From contig NW_004624732.1 in the NCBI RefSeq assembly GCF_000247695.1, positions 41,547,945 to 41,611,944 on the forward strand: a stretch of 64,000 bases of DNA. The letters are read 5' to 3'. Every line of letters starts with the position of its first letter. Position 1 is the stretch's first letter. This document shows, piece by piece, positions 28,723-42,480 of this stretch. The notes under the pieces were generated by a model, which saw nothing but the letters and a program-made list of their open reading frames with translations, searched no databases and had not been told where the DNA came from. Made by a program: the position numbers and the translations under genes. This DNA comes from Heterocephalus glaber (Eukaryota > Chordata > Mammalia > Rodentia > Bathyergidae).

Positions 28723-29073
28723 TTATAAAAAGAAGAGGCATTGCTTCCCCTAGAGATAGATAGCAGTGATTGATATTCTAAACGGGAAATTCCTTGTATG
28801 TGACTTGTTTTCTCATTTGATCCCCATTTAATCAATATTACCTGAGTGACCGTACTTGTAATCTTATCGGTTGGTCATGGTTTTGTCCCACCTCATGCCC
28901 ACCTTGTACAGTTCCATTGGGTCTTAGAGTTTTGTCCTATTTTGTACTTGCTTTGTTGCATAAAACATCTTTGAAACGTGGGGTGGGTGGGCAACCTTCT
29001 TTCCGGTCTCCCTTCTGTCTCTCTTACACAGAAGCTTTCTTTCTCTCAATATATTTTTCCTACTCTTAAAAAA
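28723..29073 (+). mobile_element. Poly(A)-ended retrosequence with LTR-like 3' part
   Basis: About 350 bp bounded by a 12 bp perfect direct repeat, AAAGTCATGCTA, at 28711-28722 and 29074-29085, and ending in a run of A. That is the pattern of L1-type retroposition. The 3' third looks like an LTR R-U5: a CATAAAACATC TATA-like motif, pyrimidine-rich GTCTCCCTTCTGTCTCTCTT, then CTTTCTTTCTCTCAATATAT. I do not recognise the family. No open frame. It could be a retroposed transcript ending in an LTR, or an unknown SINE-like element. Confidence 0.6.
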
Positions 29074-29560
29074 AAAGTCATGCTACTGGACTATGAAAAT
29101 TAGGGTGTCTTTGTTTTTGGTAGTTTAAGTTTGAGGATATTATAATTGCGCAAATTACATTTAAATAAAATAAAAATTAGAGAGAAAAATTAAAAAGGCC
29201 AGAAAAAAATCTGTTTATCACATTTAGGCAATAATTAAATTCCCATAGCTCTTTCTATCTACAAAACCAGGTATACATTCTTAAATTTTTTCCAAAAGTA
29301 TAAAAAATACATTATATTGTATTTTTATCCAAAAATAGTGATATATCTTCACATTTTAATATAGTTCTTTAAGATAAATTTAATAGGGGTATAATATAAC
29401 ATTATATAAATTTTCCATATTTTAAAACAATTTTTAAAAATGAGAACCACCTAAATGTACAGTGCTAGATAATAGGTAAAAGTATACGTTATAATAACTC
29501 TGTAGGTAATATTGGTCAACATCCTAACTGCAGATAACAATCTATTAACTGGCTATAAGT

Positions 29561-29641
29561 GGGCCAGGGATTTAGCTCAGTGGTTCCGCCGCCTGCCTCA
29601 CAAGCTCAAGGTCCCAAGTTCAAACCCTGGCACAAAAAAAA
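29561..29641 (+). repeat. ID-type SINE, young subtype
   Basis: GGGCCAGGGATTTAGCTCAG, GCCGCCTGCCTCACAAGCTC, AAGTTCAAACCCTGGCAC and a poly(A) tail. A and B box of a tRNA-derived RNA polymerase III promoter are both readable. Confidence 0.9.
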
Positions 29642-30689
29642 TTGATTTATAGAATTTTTATGCACTTTGAAATTTCCTTTCAAATTTTTAATTTTAACCT
29701 TACTTTTATTTCATATTCTGAACTATACTATGTGTCATCTTTGTCAGTCCAAGAAGTTCTACTATTCTAAATATTTGCATTTATTTTAATCTCATATATT
29801 TTGCCCATATTTGTAGACCACTTTCAAATATATGCAAATTTTGAGATGATAAGAAGTGCTTGCGAAAATCCCATGAAACCTAAATATTCTGGTGATGTTT
29901 ATTTCGAGGAAACTAATGTTTTATTTCTGAGGAAATTTTTATTTTACATAAGATGTTACCTCATCCCTAGGGTATAATTTTAAAATGCAGTATCCTCCCC
30001 TAAAAGAGATTTCAGAGCAACCCTCAGGCACCCTTCCATGCCATTCCATACTTTTAAATATTTTGTTGTTAAACAATCCTCAATATGTATAGCTGCGCGA
30101 TACTTAGAAAATGGCTTTTCCCTTTCATTTCAGAAAAAAAACAAAGTTCAATTAAATTTTCCAAAAAGTTTAAGGATAAAATTTTTCTATGGGTGAACTG
30201 ATATTTCCTGCAATATGTTACTTTTTTAAGGGGAGGAGAACCAAAAATATTTCCCCAGTTTTGTGAATATTTAGCCTTAGTTCTGCTTCCCTAGCCTCTG
30301 TTACAAGGCCTTGTAAAGGGCCTTAGTAATGTCCTTTAGCATCATATGCCTAATGTCAAATAGGAAAAATGTTATTGGGTAGTCCAAGAGAGTTCAGAAT
30401 GGAAGACTACTCTCTGAAGAGGTGGGACACAGTACAGCCAATATTCAGGCCTTCTTTGGGCATCACCTTTGATAAGAAATTAAAGTATATTTCTTACATT
30501 TGCTATCTGGAAATTTCTATTATTAAGTATAATCTAATTCAGAGAAAGGAGATATTTCGTTTTTGACATAAAAGTTTGATTACATTTTACAAGCATTACT
30601 TAAATCACTTTAAAATTATACAAACACAAAGTAATGATTAAAAACATAAGAATATATATTCTCAATAAAGAAATAGGACACATACGTGT

Positions 30690-31030
30690 AAATTCCAAAT
30701 AGTTTCTCTAGTGTGAGAAATTGAAAGTGTAAGTAAGGATTAAAATGTTTAAAAACAATAATTGATCATTTGAAATAGGAAGAAAAGTTCCAAAGGGGTA
30801 GAGGTGGTGGGAGGGGAAGGGGAAAGGAAAGAAGGGAAACGAAAAATTACAAGAAAAGGAAAAAAATTGAATTGAAATCTATGTAAATAAGGAAAGGTGG
30901 AGGGGGTGAAGGGCTCACAGGTAATTGGGAAAAAATAAGAACCAATATACATCACTTACAGGTACAAGCACCCAATGATAAATGTAAATGTATCGTATAT
31001 CTAAAATGTACCAATAAAAGAATTTAAGGA
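30690..31030 (+). mobile_element. 5'-truncated L1 3' UTR
   Basis: Shares a collinear pattern with the 3' ends at 48405 (minus) and 59750 (plus): AATAGTTTCTCTAGTGTGAG, a long purine tract GGTGGGAGGGGAAGGGGAAA, GGTACAAGCACCCAATGAT and AAAATGTACCAATAAA, then an A-rich end. The G/A tract is the usual L1 3' UTR purine stretch. No coding sequence kept. Confidence 0.85.
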
Positions 31031-31034
31031 AAAA

Positions 31035-32380
31035 ATATTATGCATTCATATATCTACATCTATCAAGTTATTGACAAATCTACATGTTCATATATATTAA
31101 AATATATGTGGATACCTAATATATATTTACTGGTCCTAATAAATAATAAGGTTTAGGTTATATATGCCAATATATATTTATATTAAATATAAGTATCATT
31201 AAGATACCTTATAACAATTATATAAAATATAAATAATACAGTAATGCATGAAAAGAAACACCAAATTATCTATCACCTTCTAACTTGGGAGAAATTTCTA
31301 TTTCCTGCTTTATATATACATAACAAACTGTTTCAAAAAATATAGTCAGTTCAATCTCCTAAAATTGTAGGATTTGGATCTTCACTCTTCTACTTTCACC
31401 ATTTACATTTTTTCCCTTCAAATGTACGTTGTAAAAATCATTCCTAAAATGGCATTTTTGTCATAAAGAAAAATTAAAGATTGTTCCACTGATATTAGCC
31501 AAATCTGGAGATTGCTTGTGCATTCTATTTTTGTTTGGAAAAAGAATAGGCATGTTTTAGGGATCCATTGGCTTGTCTGATGAAAGGTCAATGAATAACA
31601 AACTTTACATTCTGCAGAAGAAATAAACATTTGTATATACTATAATATTTATCTTTTGTGACATTATTAGCTAATTATTAGGAAGATAAAAGTATAATTA
31701 TATATGAGAGCAAAGTAAATTTTAAGATACTCTGCTTTGATTTATCTTACCTACTAACAATGCCTGATTTCTACATGATTAAATCAAGTATTTCCCACCA
31801 TGATTAAACAAACTCTCTGAAGTACTTTAAAAGCTTAATTACTTTAAAATATATTAAAAGACATAGCTAATGAGAGATAAGGATAAGTTAACATTTAGAT
31901 AATGAAGATTAAAGAATTGATAACTGCTATGCCATATATCTTGTTAAATTCATGAACTTCCTAAATTGTAGTCTATTTTTAAATAAGTAAATTAATTTTA
32001 CTTCTTGCAATTTAAAAATAAGTTAACACAATATCTCATTATGTCTTTAATTGTCTATCTAATTAATCATTATTCATTATCTAATTGTCCATCTTATTAT
32101 ATATATATATTATTTCCCAAGAATCTTTAACTTGTCTGTCATTTGGAACTATAAATACAATTATGCAAATATTATTATCTATCTTAGACATTCTTTAACA
32201 AATGGTTTAATTAAATAAGATAAAAATTTTGATTGACAACTACTGAGGAAACACTTTTCTCTCTCATTATTTGAATGGTAGTAATGTGGTAATTCAAAAG
32301 TTTAAAAAGTCAAAAATTTAAAATAATTCAATTTTTTGATGGGCATCAGGTCCAGTAAACATTATAACATTAAAGGGAAT
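31035..32380. other. Very AT-rich intron
   Basis: Dense TATATA and TTAATTAA-like sequence, especially 31080-31240 and 31980-32210. No gene or repeat family recognised. Confidence 0.5.
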
Positions 32381-32384
32381 TATA

Positions 32385-32470
32385 GGGCCGGGGATTTAGC
32401 TCAGTGGTGCCGCCGCCTGCCTCGCAAGCGCAAGGTCCCGAGTTCGATACCCGATACTAAAAAACAAAAA
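32385..32470 (+). repeat. ID-type SINE, young subtype
   Basis: GGGCCGGGGATTTAGCTCAG, GCCGCCTGCCTCGCAAGCGC and GTCCCGAGTTCGATACCCGA with an A-rich tail. This is the best preserved copy in the window. The flanking repeat is GGGAATTATA at 32375-32384 against GGGATTATA at 32479-32487. An 11-G run sits inside the right-hand copy. Confidence 0.95.
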
Positions 32471-33399
32471 GGGGGGGGGGGATTATAAAGTTTTACTCAA
32501 TGTAACAATTACAGAAAGTAAATAGGTTGAGAACAAATGTTAAGGACATGAATATATCTCTAAGATTGGAGAAAAGATTAAAAAATTGACATTCTTATGA
32601 TCTCAGGTTCAGTAAGCTTTCTAAAATATGACACTCTGTAGAAAAACTCTCAACATCTCCCTCTTTCTAAATCGGTCCTTAATAGCTATTTTTTCACTTT
32701 TTCACGTGACATTCGCACTCTACTCAAAAACAATTGCCCCCAAAAGGGGCACATGACCTAAAGTACCCAATAGTATGATTTAATTTTTAAAAGTCTGCCA
32801 AATAAGAATGACCGTAATGAATGAAGAGTCTGGTACACTTTCCAGACATGGAAAGAAACATGGTAAATCAGAATAATAAAAACATTTTGAAAGTTGCCAA
32901 CTAAAAAAGAAGCTATACAGTTTTTAAAATAGTAATAGTTATAGAGGTGTGTTCAAATTGTAAGAACATGTCTCATTTATTTACTACCTGTATCACTTTA
33001 GTTCTACAATCAGACTGCTCTATTTCAGTCACTTAATTGAAAACTAAGGAAATAGTAGCTGGTACATATAAATTTTACAGTGATTGGAGAAAAACAGATA
33101 TAGAGTACCTAATATTACTACCAAACCAAAGTAGTTACTATATGATAGCTATTAAAACTATCGTTACATACGTTAATGTATTACTAATGTTAATATAGGA
33201 TATTTAGTGACATTTTGGGCATGGAACTGCTTTACATTATCTGAGCTGACAAGGGTGTCAGGCAATCCTATGTTCTCATTAAATATAATTTTATAATTCT
33301 TTCAGAATACCAGTGAGATCTGCCAAAGAAGATTTTGATTTCGCTTTTTTCCACATGTACTTGAGTTACGTCAGATGAACAAAACCTGTTTCTGTTTCT

Positions 33400-33430
33400 G
33401 CTGCTGCTGGTGCTGCTGCTGTTGTTGTTC
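33400..33430 (+). repeat. (CTG)n/(GTT)n triplet tract
   Basis: CTGCTGCTGCTGGTGCTGCT followed by GCTGTTGTTGTTC: about seven CTG units with one GTG and a GTT end, directly upstream of a SINE. Confidence 0.85.
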
Positions 33431-33447
33431 TAAAAGACAGTGCAACT

Positions 33448-33565
33448 GGGGCTGGCGATTTAGCTCAGTGGTTCTGCCGCCTGCCTCACAAGCGCAAGGT
33501 CTCGAGTTTGATCTCAGGTACCAATACATACATACATACATACATACATAAATAAATAAATAAAT
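33448..33565 (+). repeat. ID-type SINE with (CATA)n(AAATA)n tail
   Basis: GGGGCTGGCGATTTAGCTCA, GCCGCCTGCCTCACAAGCGC and a B box TTTGATCTC. The tail is CATACATACATA.. then AAATAAATAAAT. The 8 bp repeat GTGCAACT lies at 33440-33447 and 33566-33573. Confidence 0.95.
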
Positions 33566-33574
33566 GTGCAACTA

Positions 33575-36500
33575 ACATAAATAAAAATTAACCTGGAAAA
33601 AACTGAAGGATGAGATTTGTCAAAAGCTGCTCCCCTGCTCTGATTCTGTTTCACTTAAAAAAGATACATTTGTGTCTAACAGCACTTTTTGTCCCTCTGC
33701 TTCTGCTTCTGATTCAAAGACAGTTTATTGAGGGACATTTAAATCTTTGTTATGTAGCTAGTACTATTTCCACAGCCTGAAATATGTTTGATAAAATTAT
33801 TATCAGTGCACATATAAGATTCCTTGTTATGCACGATGAAACTATCAATTGAAATATTTTCCTTTTTATTTTAAACAATTTCTATAGCTTCAATGATTTA
33901 GAATGAATGAGGGAAAGAAAGTATATAATTCTGAAGATATCTAGATTGGGTCAAATGTGTGGGAATTTCTGTAAAAGTTTTGCTACATATGGAATGAAAA
34001 TGACACAGCTATCAAGACTAGAAGTCGATGTTTTAAATTAAAACACTCATTTCATTTCTCATATCTTGTTTATTTAAAAATATTATGTTCCTAATTGATA
34101 TAACAAACTGTATCTGTCCGTTTTTTTATAAAACAATGTAACCTTGCAAATTTCTCCAGAGCTGAGTACTCAAAAAAATATTGAATAGAAATACTAACTT
34201 TCCTTATAAATGTTATTCCTAGTGGCTATCCAAAGTGTGACAGCCTGAATTTTTTTCTTCAGCTGACTTTTACAATTATTAATCTGACTCCATTCCATCC
34301 TTCATATTTGTTTTTATGAAACAATCCTTGCTCTTTGAGAGACTTGAAAGTACACTGAATCTACTAAACATGTATCCCAATGAACAAAGTATGGTCCCTT
34401 ATTTTAGCATATCATTCATTTCAGAATGCATGCTGAGATTTTTTATAAACATATACAATACTTGAAGCATTTTTTTTATTTTCACAAAAATGCTTGTTTA
34501 CTTCAGAGATTTGGAGCAAAAAGCAAAAAATATTTGTTATCTTACTTGACCAGGGTCTGAAATAACTCCTTAAGTGTAGCTGCACTAATGATTAATTAGT
34601 TAATTAGTTTGAATAAGGATAAAAACATGTGATCAGTGAAATTTCCCATTTGATGCAAATTTTACAATCAAGAGTTTTATAAACGACTCTGAATGAAAAT
34701 TAAAGGTCTGACTCCCTTCTTTTGAAATTCTCTTTAAAGAAAATTTACTAGACGAGCTTCATTCAAATACAGTAACGATATTACTTATTATCTTTATCTT
34801 GTCTTTGAGCATTTTATGCCTACCTTATTTTTATCTAACTATGTTTTAATTCATTTTTATAAATATCTGAACATTAATTTGCACATTCAAGGACTGAAGA
34901 AGAGGCACCATTTTATAAATTCAAAATTCTGGCAGTAAGATTGTACCTCAGTATACCTGAACTTTAAATAACATGACAGACGTTATAAACTCAACTTTAA
35001 GATACTTATTGTACACGTATTTTAACAATTAATTTTTGAAATAAAAGTATAAGTCCTGGGGTGATTCCTTCAATCATACACTACACATATTTTACATCAT
35101 TAAATTGAGCAAAGTTTGGTTTTGATTTGATTTTTTTCCCTTGTTTGGCACTGTTACTAATCCATGAGGTTTCTAAGTAAAAACCATTGATGCTGGCATT
35201 TAACAAACTTACTTATTTATACATGGATAATCTTGTTATGGTTCCCTTTATTATATGATATATCTACTGTATTCTAGTATCTTGTTACATTGACTTTGTT
35301 TCTCCCAGAGGACATTTCTTCACTAGCTATCAAACAGATGTTTTACGTAGTATTTTCATCCATTCCTCAAATCAGAGAGGAAATATGAGGAGAGATATCT
35401 CTTACTGATTGTATCCTGGAAATATATACTACCTTAAAGCATTAGATTTTGAATTATCTGGATCAGAAACCTTGGAATGTGGCATGAACAAAAGTAACTT
35501 CTTGTTGGCTTTTAGCATCTATGGTGGTATGATCCAGAAATCAGAATGTTATAAAGCACCTCCAGCAAACTTTAGGTATATTAAAGTTTGAAAACCACCT
35601 CAGAATGTCTGAGCTTTGTTAATATTAAATAATAGCACTATTTAAACCAGACTTACAGTTTAAAGAATCTTTTCTCTTCATTATATTTTAAGGCATGCAA
35701 AACATGATTTACACATTTTTCAGTTTGGAACAATAAGAACTCTTGTTAATGTCAGACCTCAATAATGGTCTCAAAAGCCTAACTATATTACTGAGGAAAG
35801 TGTCTCTTGACTTTGACTTTCTTTTCATGTTCTCCTACAGTGGACATTCTGACATAGGTTCCAACCAGAGATCAGGCTAAGTGTCCAGGGCTGTAGTTTA
35901 TTACTGGTTAGACATTCTTTAAGAGAAGGAATGCAAAACTTCAAATAAAAAATGAATAAAGAAGCATATTTCTTTAAATTTCAAATAAATTATTACACAT
36001 TACAAATTTTTAAAGTACACAAGCACATAAAATATCAATTAATTAAAAATAGTTTTCATTAGCTGATATAGCCCTATTATCTTTTTCTCTATATTTATTT
36101 TAGTTTAATTCATCTTAACCATATATTCTACAGAGATTACAAATTGAATCCAGTTTTTTCTCTTGAATATTTGATCATTTTTTATTATCACCATTAACTT
36201 AGAAAAGTTTCTGTAAATTTCATGATTTGTTGAAAAGACTGAAAAGAACATGACTATGAAATTTGGGGAAATATTCCAATAGGTTCCCTTTATACATGAG
36301 CTGCAAAATTTGTAAGGATTTTGTACAGAATTATTCTTAGCTGTGTAATTCAAGTATTTTTCTCACTTTCCACATTTTTCAAATGTCATTAAGCATATTT
36401 ATATCATGACCTACCCTGGGCTGTTCAGCTATGTGTCACTTTTGGGTACATTCACACAGTGAAGCTAACAATACTACATTTGTGTGACACAGTATTGAGG

Positions 36501-36630
36501 AATAAGTTAAGTACATATTGAAGTAACTCAAAATCACACAAATGAACTAAATCACATAAATATATAATGCATTCATTTCCCTCAAATAAGACTACCAAAA
36601 TGTCCAATAATTTTCATTTTTACTCTCACT
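33575..36630. other. Intron without recognisable element
   Basis: AT-rich and unstructured to the eye. Confidence 0.4.
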
Positions 36631-36639
36631 TTTCTATAG

Positions 36640-37120
36640 TAATCAGTACTACAGTTCACTGTGCTCAGTTTGTTTCTCTTATGATCCTTCTCCAAAGTGA
36701 TTTGTGTTTGGGGTACACTACTGACCTTTTAAAACTCCTGCTTAAATTCTTCAGAAATTTAGACAGACATAAAATTTCAAATCTCAATAAACACAGAGCT
36801 GGAGCCCCCAAGACTCAGCCCTTTACCATTTTCTCTCTCCCTCTCTGTAGTCTGAACATTCTAGTCCCAAATGGCTTTTTTTTTTTTTTTGTCTTTCATG
36901 CATTTTCCTGCATCACGGTCTTGACAGATTCTGTACCTTCTGCTTAGACCATGCTTCTTTCCTGTTCGTTGTATACCCAGTCTATTCCCTGACTCAGTTT
37001 AAGTCAGTTCTTCTGGGAGACTTGACTTCTGTGGTTTTCAGTGACTTGCATTATTTCTGCTGTCACAACTCCAACCACAGCAACCTTTACACACTGTTCA
37101 GTTGTCCAGCTTTTTTCCTA
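36640..37120 (+). repeat. Possible L2 fragment
   Basis: CCCCCAAGACTCAGCCCTTT, CATTTTCTCTCTCCCTCTCT and CCTGACTCAGTTTAAGTC resemble L2 ORF/3' wording, in weak form. Confidence 0.35.
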
Positions 37121-37124
37121 CATA

Positions 37125-40100
37125 ATAAGCCTTGTTAATCATTCTCTACGGAATATATTAATACACCCATGATAACAGAACAAATAATGAAAAATACTCA
37201 AAATCAGATATATTGGGACATTCTTTTGTTATCATTAAATTATTTAATGTAAATTTTTAAAATTTTTAAAATTATTTAACTTTTACATGAATTGTTTTTA
37301 TCACATATAAAATAGGAATAATTATGTATACTTCAAGGTTGTATTGTGAAAATCATATATATATATATATCACAAGTGAGTTATCAATCCATGGTATAAG
37401 CACTGAGAGATCTCAAAAGGTGAAAGTATATTATTACTGTAGGATAAAAAAGTTATATTTCTTCAGTTCTTGAAAATACATTATCTTTGACTAGTTGAAG
37501 CCAGTATTAATAATTTTATTGTTTAAATCAGTATTTAAGGAGTCCTGACTTGTCTCCCCTACCCCAGTTCAATAACTTTCTCCATAGAATATACTAATCA
37601 GTGATCAATTTGATGGTACTGCTTGCTTGACCACTAGTAAAGCCTATTTTCTGCTTACACTATGATATTCTTTTCTCCTTTCCATTTTTCTTTTTTTGAC
37701 CAAATTTTCTTCTTCACATTATTTTTATAGAAATAACATCCTTAAGTAGGAATGTAATTAGAATGACTACCACACAATTTTCTTAAATTTCTTTTTTTCT
37801 GGCTCATTTATCTTTACCTCAAGAACTAATCCATTTGCACAATGATAATTTTTTTCTTTATTATCAAATTCTGCGATTGAAATTAACACAAAAATTGGCA
37901 CATTGGTGGGTAATAATTACTCGCACACACTCCTTTCCTAAATGAAAAAAATCACTTATAAAGAAGATTGAGTAGGCAAATAAAAACAATAATATTCACA
38001 TTTTGCTAAATAGGTTGCAAAATAGTCTTTCATGAAAATGTCTTTTCTTCTCCTCCAAATTTTATTCACATGCATTTGAAAAGGTTAAATTATTTTATTA
38101 AGTGGAAATAACTTGATAAATTTTGTGACAGTATGTTCAAAAAGTTGAATCATTCTGTGACCACAAGATTCAGACAGAATCATAGTCATAGAAGCATTTC
38201 TCAAAAAACAAATCCACTAGATGTAAATAAGGACAGCGGTATAATTTAGGTATCAAATAACAAGAATTAATTTTTTTAAACCTAAGTCCATGAAATCAAA
38301 ACAAGCATAGGCTACCATTAAGATTGTGAAAATAGTCTCAAGCATTCATTCACACTGAAATTTCATATTTTTATAAAAAGAATCAGATCTGTTATTTCCT
38401 AAACTTTTTACCTTTTATTAACAACTCTTGGAAAGATACGGTACTATATTATGTTTCACATTATGTCAAATTCTACTTCAAATTATGTGTTTCATTTTGT
38501 CACATATATATTTAAATTTTAGTTTATATGTATTTAAATATAAGTAGAAATTTCCTTCAGTAGAGAAAAGCATAATTTTGGAAGAAAAAACAAGATGTAC
38601 ATATGCTAAGATATAATACTATACTATGCTTTCATGAAAAAAGTTTTTAGGTAATTGTTATTTTTATATAAGTCCAGTTAAGTCAAATAAAGTAATTCCA
38701 CTAAAATAAAATAGGTAATTTAATAAATGGCTAATGTCTTCCTTGATGTTCAATTCTAAGATATAAAATATATAATTTTGCTCTTTCTAAAATCTTTAAT
38801 TTTTTGATAAATTATAAAGAATCAGGTTTGATACTGTCTCTACCACTTAAACCTAGGAGGGAAACAGTGCATATGATTGGGAGTATATTGGCTGTAATTC
38901 TGATCTTCGTTATGGGCTCTCACTAGTAATGCAGGAGTTCATGGGACTGCACGTGTAACTGTGGGCATAATGCAGAAATAATTCCAAGTAAAATATGAAT
39001 ATTAGAAGGAGAGACTCATAAAAATATTTCAGAGTAAAACACTGACCGAGTGAAAGGAATAGTACATTCACTAATTAATAAATATTCCTAGAGCTTCTTG
39101 GAGTCAAGTCCTTTTCTAAGTTCATACAAACCTGAGCAATCTTAAGGCAAGAACAATTTATCAATGAGATTAAGTATAAATTTAAAATGACAGTGTCCAA
39201 GAGAAAATTAATAGGCTAGAAATAACACTATCCAATCTTCAGCTGCTGACACATATTCACCTAACACTAGTTGAAAAAGACACACAAATGTTTGTCTTAA
39301 TGCAAGTATGTACATATCCTTCAGGGGATATATAGGAAGGTATCTTTTTTTTTCCCAATGGTAGAAAAAGAATGAGATTAAAATAAAAAGAAAGAAAGAA
39401 ACAAACAAAAAAGCCCTGAGAATGAAAAATCTCTAAGCTCGGCTTGAGGTTGGATATGGAATTCCCAGGCATATAGGGAATGACAAAGGAGGTAGAAAAA
39501 AACATTTTATAGAAGGCACATTGGTGAAAACAGCCCAATCTCAACAAACAATAGCCCCCGGTTACCTGATTACAGTGTTCTTGGTAGGGAGATTTAAAAT
39601 GCGGCCAGGCAGGGCTTGATGTACTTAAGTTTTCATGGTTTGGACACTGTTTCACAAGAGACAAGAGACACTGAGTATTTAAAAGTAGGTTCAAAACAAT
39701 ATTTCAAAGAAGGTGCATCTGGTCGTACTGGAGTACCACAAAAGCACTTGTTTGGCACTTTGACAAATGAATCAAAGATGGGAAATCTTCAAGAACTAGG
39801 CAAACTAAGTAAAAAGGTATTCCCATACCTTCTCAGTCATATCACTAAAAGGGTCTAAACTCAGTGAAAATAAAGAAAAGAAGATAACAAAGGAGTTATT
39901 TTTGAGATAACACTGAGGGTATCAGATGGACAGCTATGAAAATGATGCAGAAAATAAAATATTTGTGGTGCAGCTGCTTTTTGAGTGGATCCATCATTAA
40001 AGGAACTAAGCAGGGTAAATACTGAGTGGTAAGAACAGCGAGTTCTGTTTTGAGCATAAAGAAAGAGAAAGATGTATGCCTTTGAGAGAGATATCCAAAA

Positions 40101-42000
40101 GTAACTGGTAATGTGGTTCCACATCATAGTTGGGAGGATGAAGACACCACCATGAATCATGCTCTCATATTTCACTGAAAGAGCAAGGTGTATTGGAACC
40201 AGCTTTAGGCTGCAAAGTGTGAAAAGAAGAAACTGAAAATAGTCATGTTGAAGAAAAAAGAAAACCCCTACTAGTAGTCTGAGGGGGTGAAGATGTAGAA
40301 GCAACCTTACAGTGGTATTTCCAGAAGGAAATCTTAAAACTTTAATGTGAGTAGGACAGTCATAATTGAGGCTGCAGGGGATATATTGGCTTTTTTCTTT
40401 TGTTTGCATTTTTTTACATAAGACAAACATAAAAACATATTTTAGGTTTATAATATATATCCAAAGAAGATTTATAAACAAGTTGAGAAAATAAAAATAT
40501 GTATAACTTATCCAAGACAAATGCATTCCTGAAAATAAAATCTGTCTCCTCTGACTCTTCTGGTTATTTCTCATTTTTTCCTGGGGCTTCATGATGTTTT
40601 ACTTTTTAAAATCCTTCTAAGCAGGAAGGATCAAGTAGCTGCTATAGATAAAATTAGCATCACTGGCAAATATTAAAACTGTCACCTGCTGGAGGCTGGG
40701 GATCACCATTAGGCCTTCAAGTAATAACCTGAAGTATAATTTTGTAATTCATATATCAATTAATTTCATATCACTGTCACACATGACACAAATAGTTAAT
40801 GGTATTTCTTCATTCTGCTGTCTTAATTACACTATATTTGTGCTGAACATAAATATCTCAAGATCAAAGTTAACAAAATATGTCCTAAATGAACAATACC
40901 TAAATTGTTTGGTAAAATTTATTGGAAGTTTATGAATCTAAGAGTGAAAATTATTGATTGTATTTTTAAATTACTTTAGAATTAATAATGCAAATTTGCT
41001 ATATATTAGTCTGGTACATATGATAATCAACTGTAAGTTCTTATAAGTTAAATAAATGAATCTGGTGCTGGAAAAATAAAAATGGGGTCTAGAGAAGGGA
41101 AAATAAATTGAAATCTGTTATATACATTTACCAATTCCCTATAGTGAATGTTATTCTTATGTACTATAAACATGGACTAATAAAAGTAATAAAAACTTAT
41201 ACAACCTCAATTTCCACTTTAAACGTTTAAAATACACTTGTACTAGAGATTTTCCATAAAGTAATCAAGTTTATACAGGTAAATTAAAAAGAAAAGTGTG
41301 GAAGATATTCTTCAGTTTTGAATACCTCATTATTTAGAGGTGGCAGGGTTGTTGGAGGACCGAGAGAAATAAAATTTTACCTGAGGTTAACATATTCTGA
41401 TCAGCGTTTACGAAGGAAAGTAAAAAACAACTGAGGTTAGAATATAAGAATATCTGCACAACATCACAGGAAGTAAGTGGCAGGAAATATTAGTTCAGTA
41501 GGTTTCCATGAACAATGAGGTAGGACAAGGAGACAGTCTGTAAGAACAAATTTGTAGAAGTTACTATGGTAGAAAAGGATATTAAAATTAACAATGAGGA
41601 ACTCTGAAGACACATTTTTCTGATTCCCCTTTTTTACCCTTATACTTTATGCCTTTTAGACAATATTAGGGTTTTCTTATCTTTGGATCTATTTTATTTT
41701 TCTGTAAGCCTTCTGAAATAATATGTAAATATTTATGTATGTACAGATTATAATAATGATGAGAAAATCTTTAGCTTTTATCATCATCTTAAAGATAACC
41801 TTGACCTTAAAAAGACTGGGAATGCTGAATGATTATCGTAACATTTCATTTATATTTTTTATTTTAAGATTGCCTTTGTAAATAAAGAACATGTAAGCCT
41901 GAAAGACTGAAAGTTCTGTGAAGAAACATTATTTTCTCCATCTTTTTCTTCCCGAGAAAATAGCATAAAATTTTGTATATAGTAATTGGAAGCCAAGAAA
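37125..42000. other. Intron; long but non-coding open frames
   Basis: AT-rich. Contains a 243-codon minus-strand open frame (39861-40592) rich in Phe, Leu, Ser and His, and a 145-codon one (39257-39694). Both are antisense to A/G-rich DNA, lack domain resemblance and have no splice context. Nothing else is supported. Confidence 0.4.
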
Positions 42001-42006
42001 CGTTGC

Positions 42007-42052
42007 TTGAATGCAAATGAATGAATGAATGCAAATGAATGATGGAATGAAA
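42007..42052 (+). repeat. (AATG)n short tandem repeat
   Basis: TTGAATGCAAATGAATGAAT, then GAATGCAAATGAATGATGG: about eight imperfect AATG units. Confidence 0.8.
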
Positions 42053-42329
42053 ATAAAGTACTAGATGGAAAAGCTGAGGTTTCTTTTGCAGCACTAGACT
42101 GTTAAAATTCATTAACAAAATAACCTGAATAGTCTTCAGTTTCCTGCAGCAAAGAAACCAATTGTTTCCCATCAAATTCGTTGCATATAGTTTCATATAC
42201 TGTTAAGGAAAACTGGAGCTCAGAGCACAGAGTGGGGATTTGGGGGTGGACACTGACTCAAGTAGGTTCTCATAGGTTTAGGAAAACAAAGAGTGTGTGT
42301 TGTTAAACCCAAACCACGCATGTTCCATT

Positions 42330-42480
42330 ATATTTATTCTGTGAACACCTATGCTCAGCATCCACTGTATACCGGATCCCAGGGTACAAGCAGAGGATAC
42401 AAAAATTCAGAGCTACACTAATCTACAACACAACCTAGTTCAATGTCTAACAGAGACATAAAAATAGCAAATTATATAAA
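42330..42480 (-). repeat. Possible L2 3' end, antisense
   Basis: GTGAACACCTATGCTCAGCA, then CACTGTATACCGGATCCCAG and GTACAAGCAGAGGATACAAA resemble the reverse L2 end 'gagcacctactatgtgccagg..ggatacagcagtgaacaaa'. Confidence 0.4.

Noticed and set aside
33403..33430. CTG tract as a coding polyQ/polyL segment
   Set aside because: The repeat-rich minus-strand frame over it runs into an antisense SINE and has no splice sites.
39861..40592. 243-codon open frame on the minus strand
   Set aside because: It is the longest repeat-free open frame, but it is antisense to A/G-rich intron DNA. Its product is a low-complexity Phe/Leu/Ser/His mix, no domain is recognisable, and there is no splice or start context.
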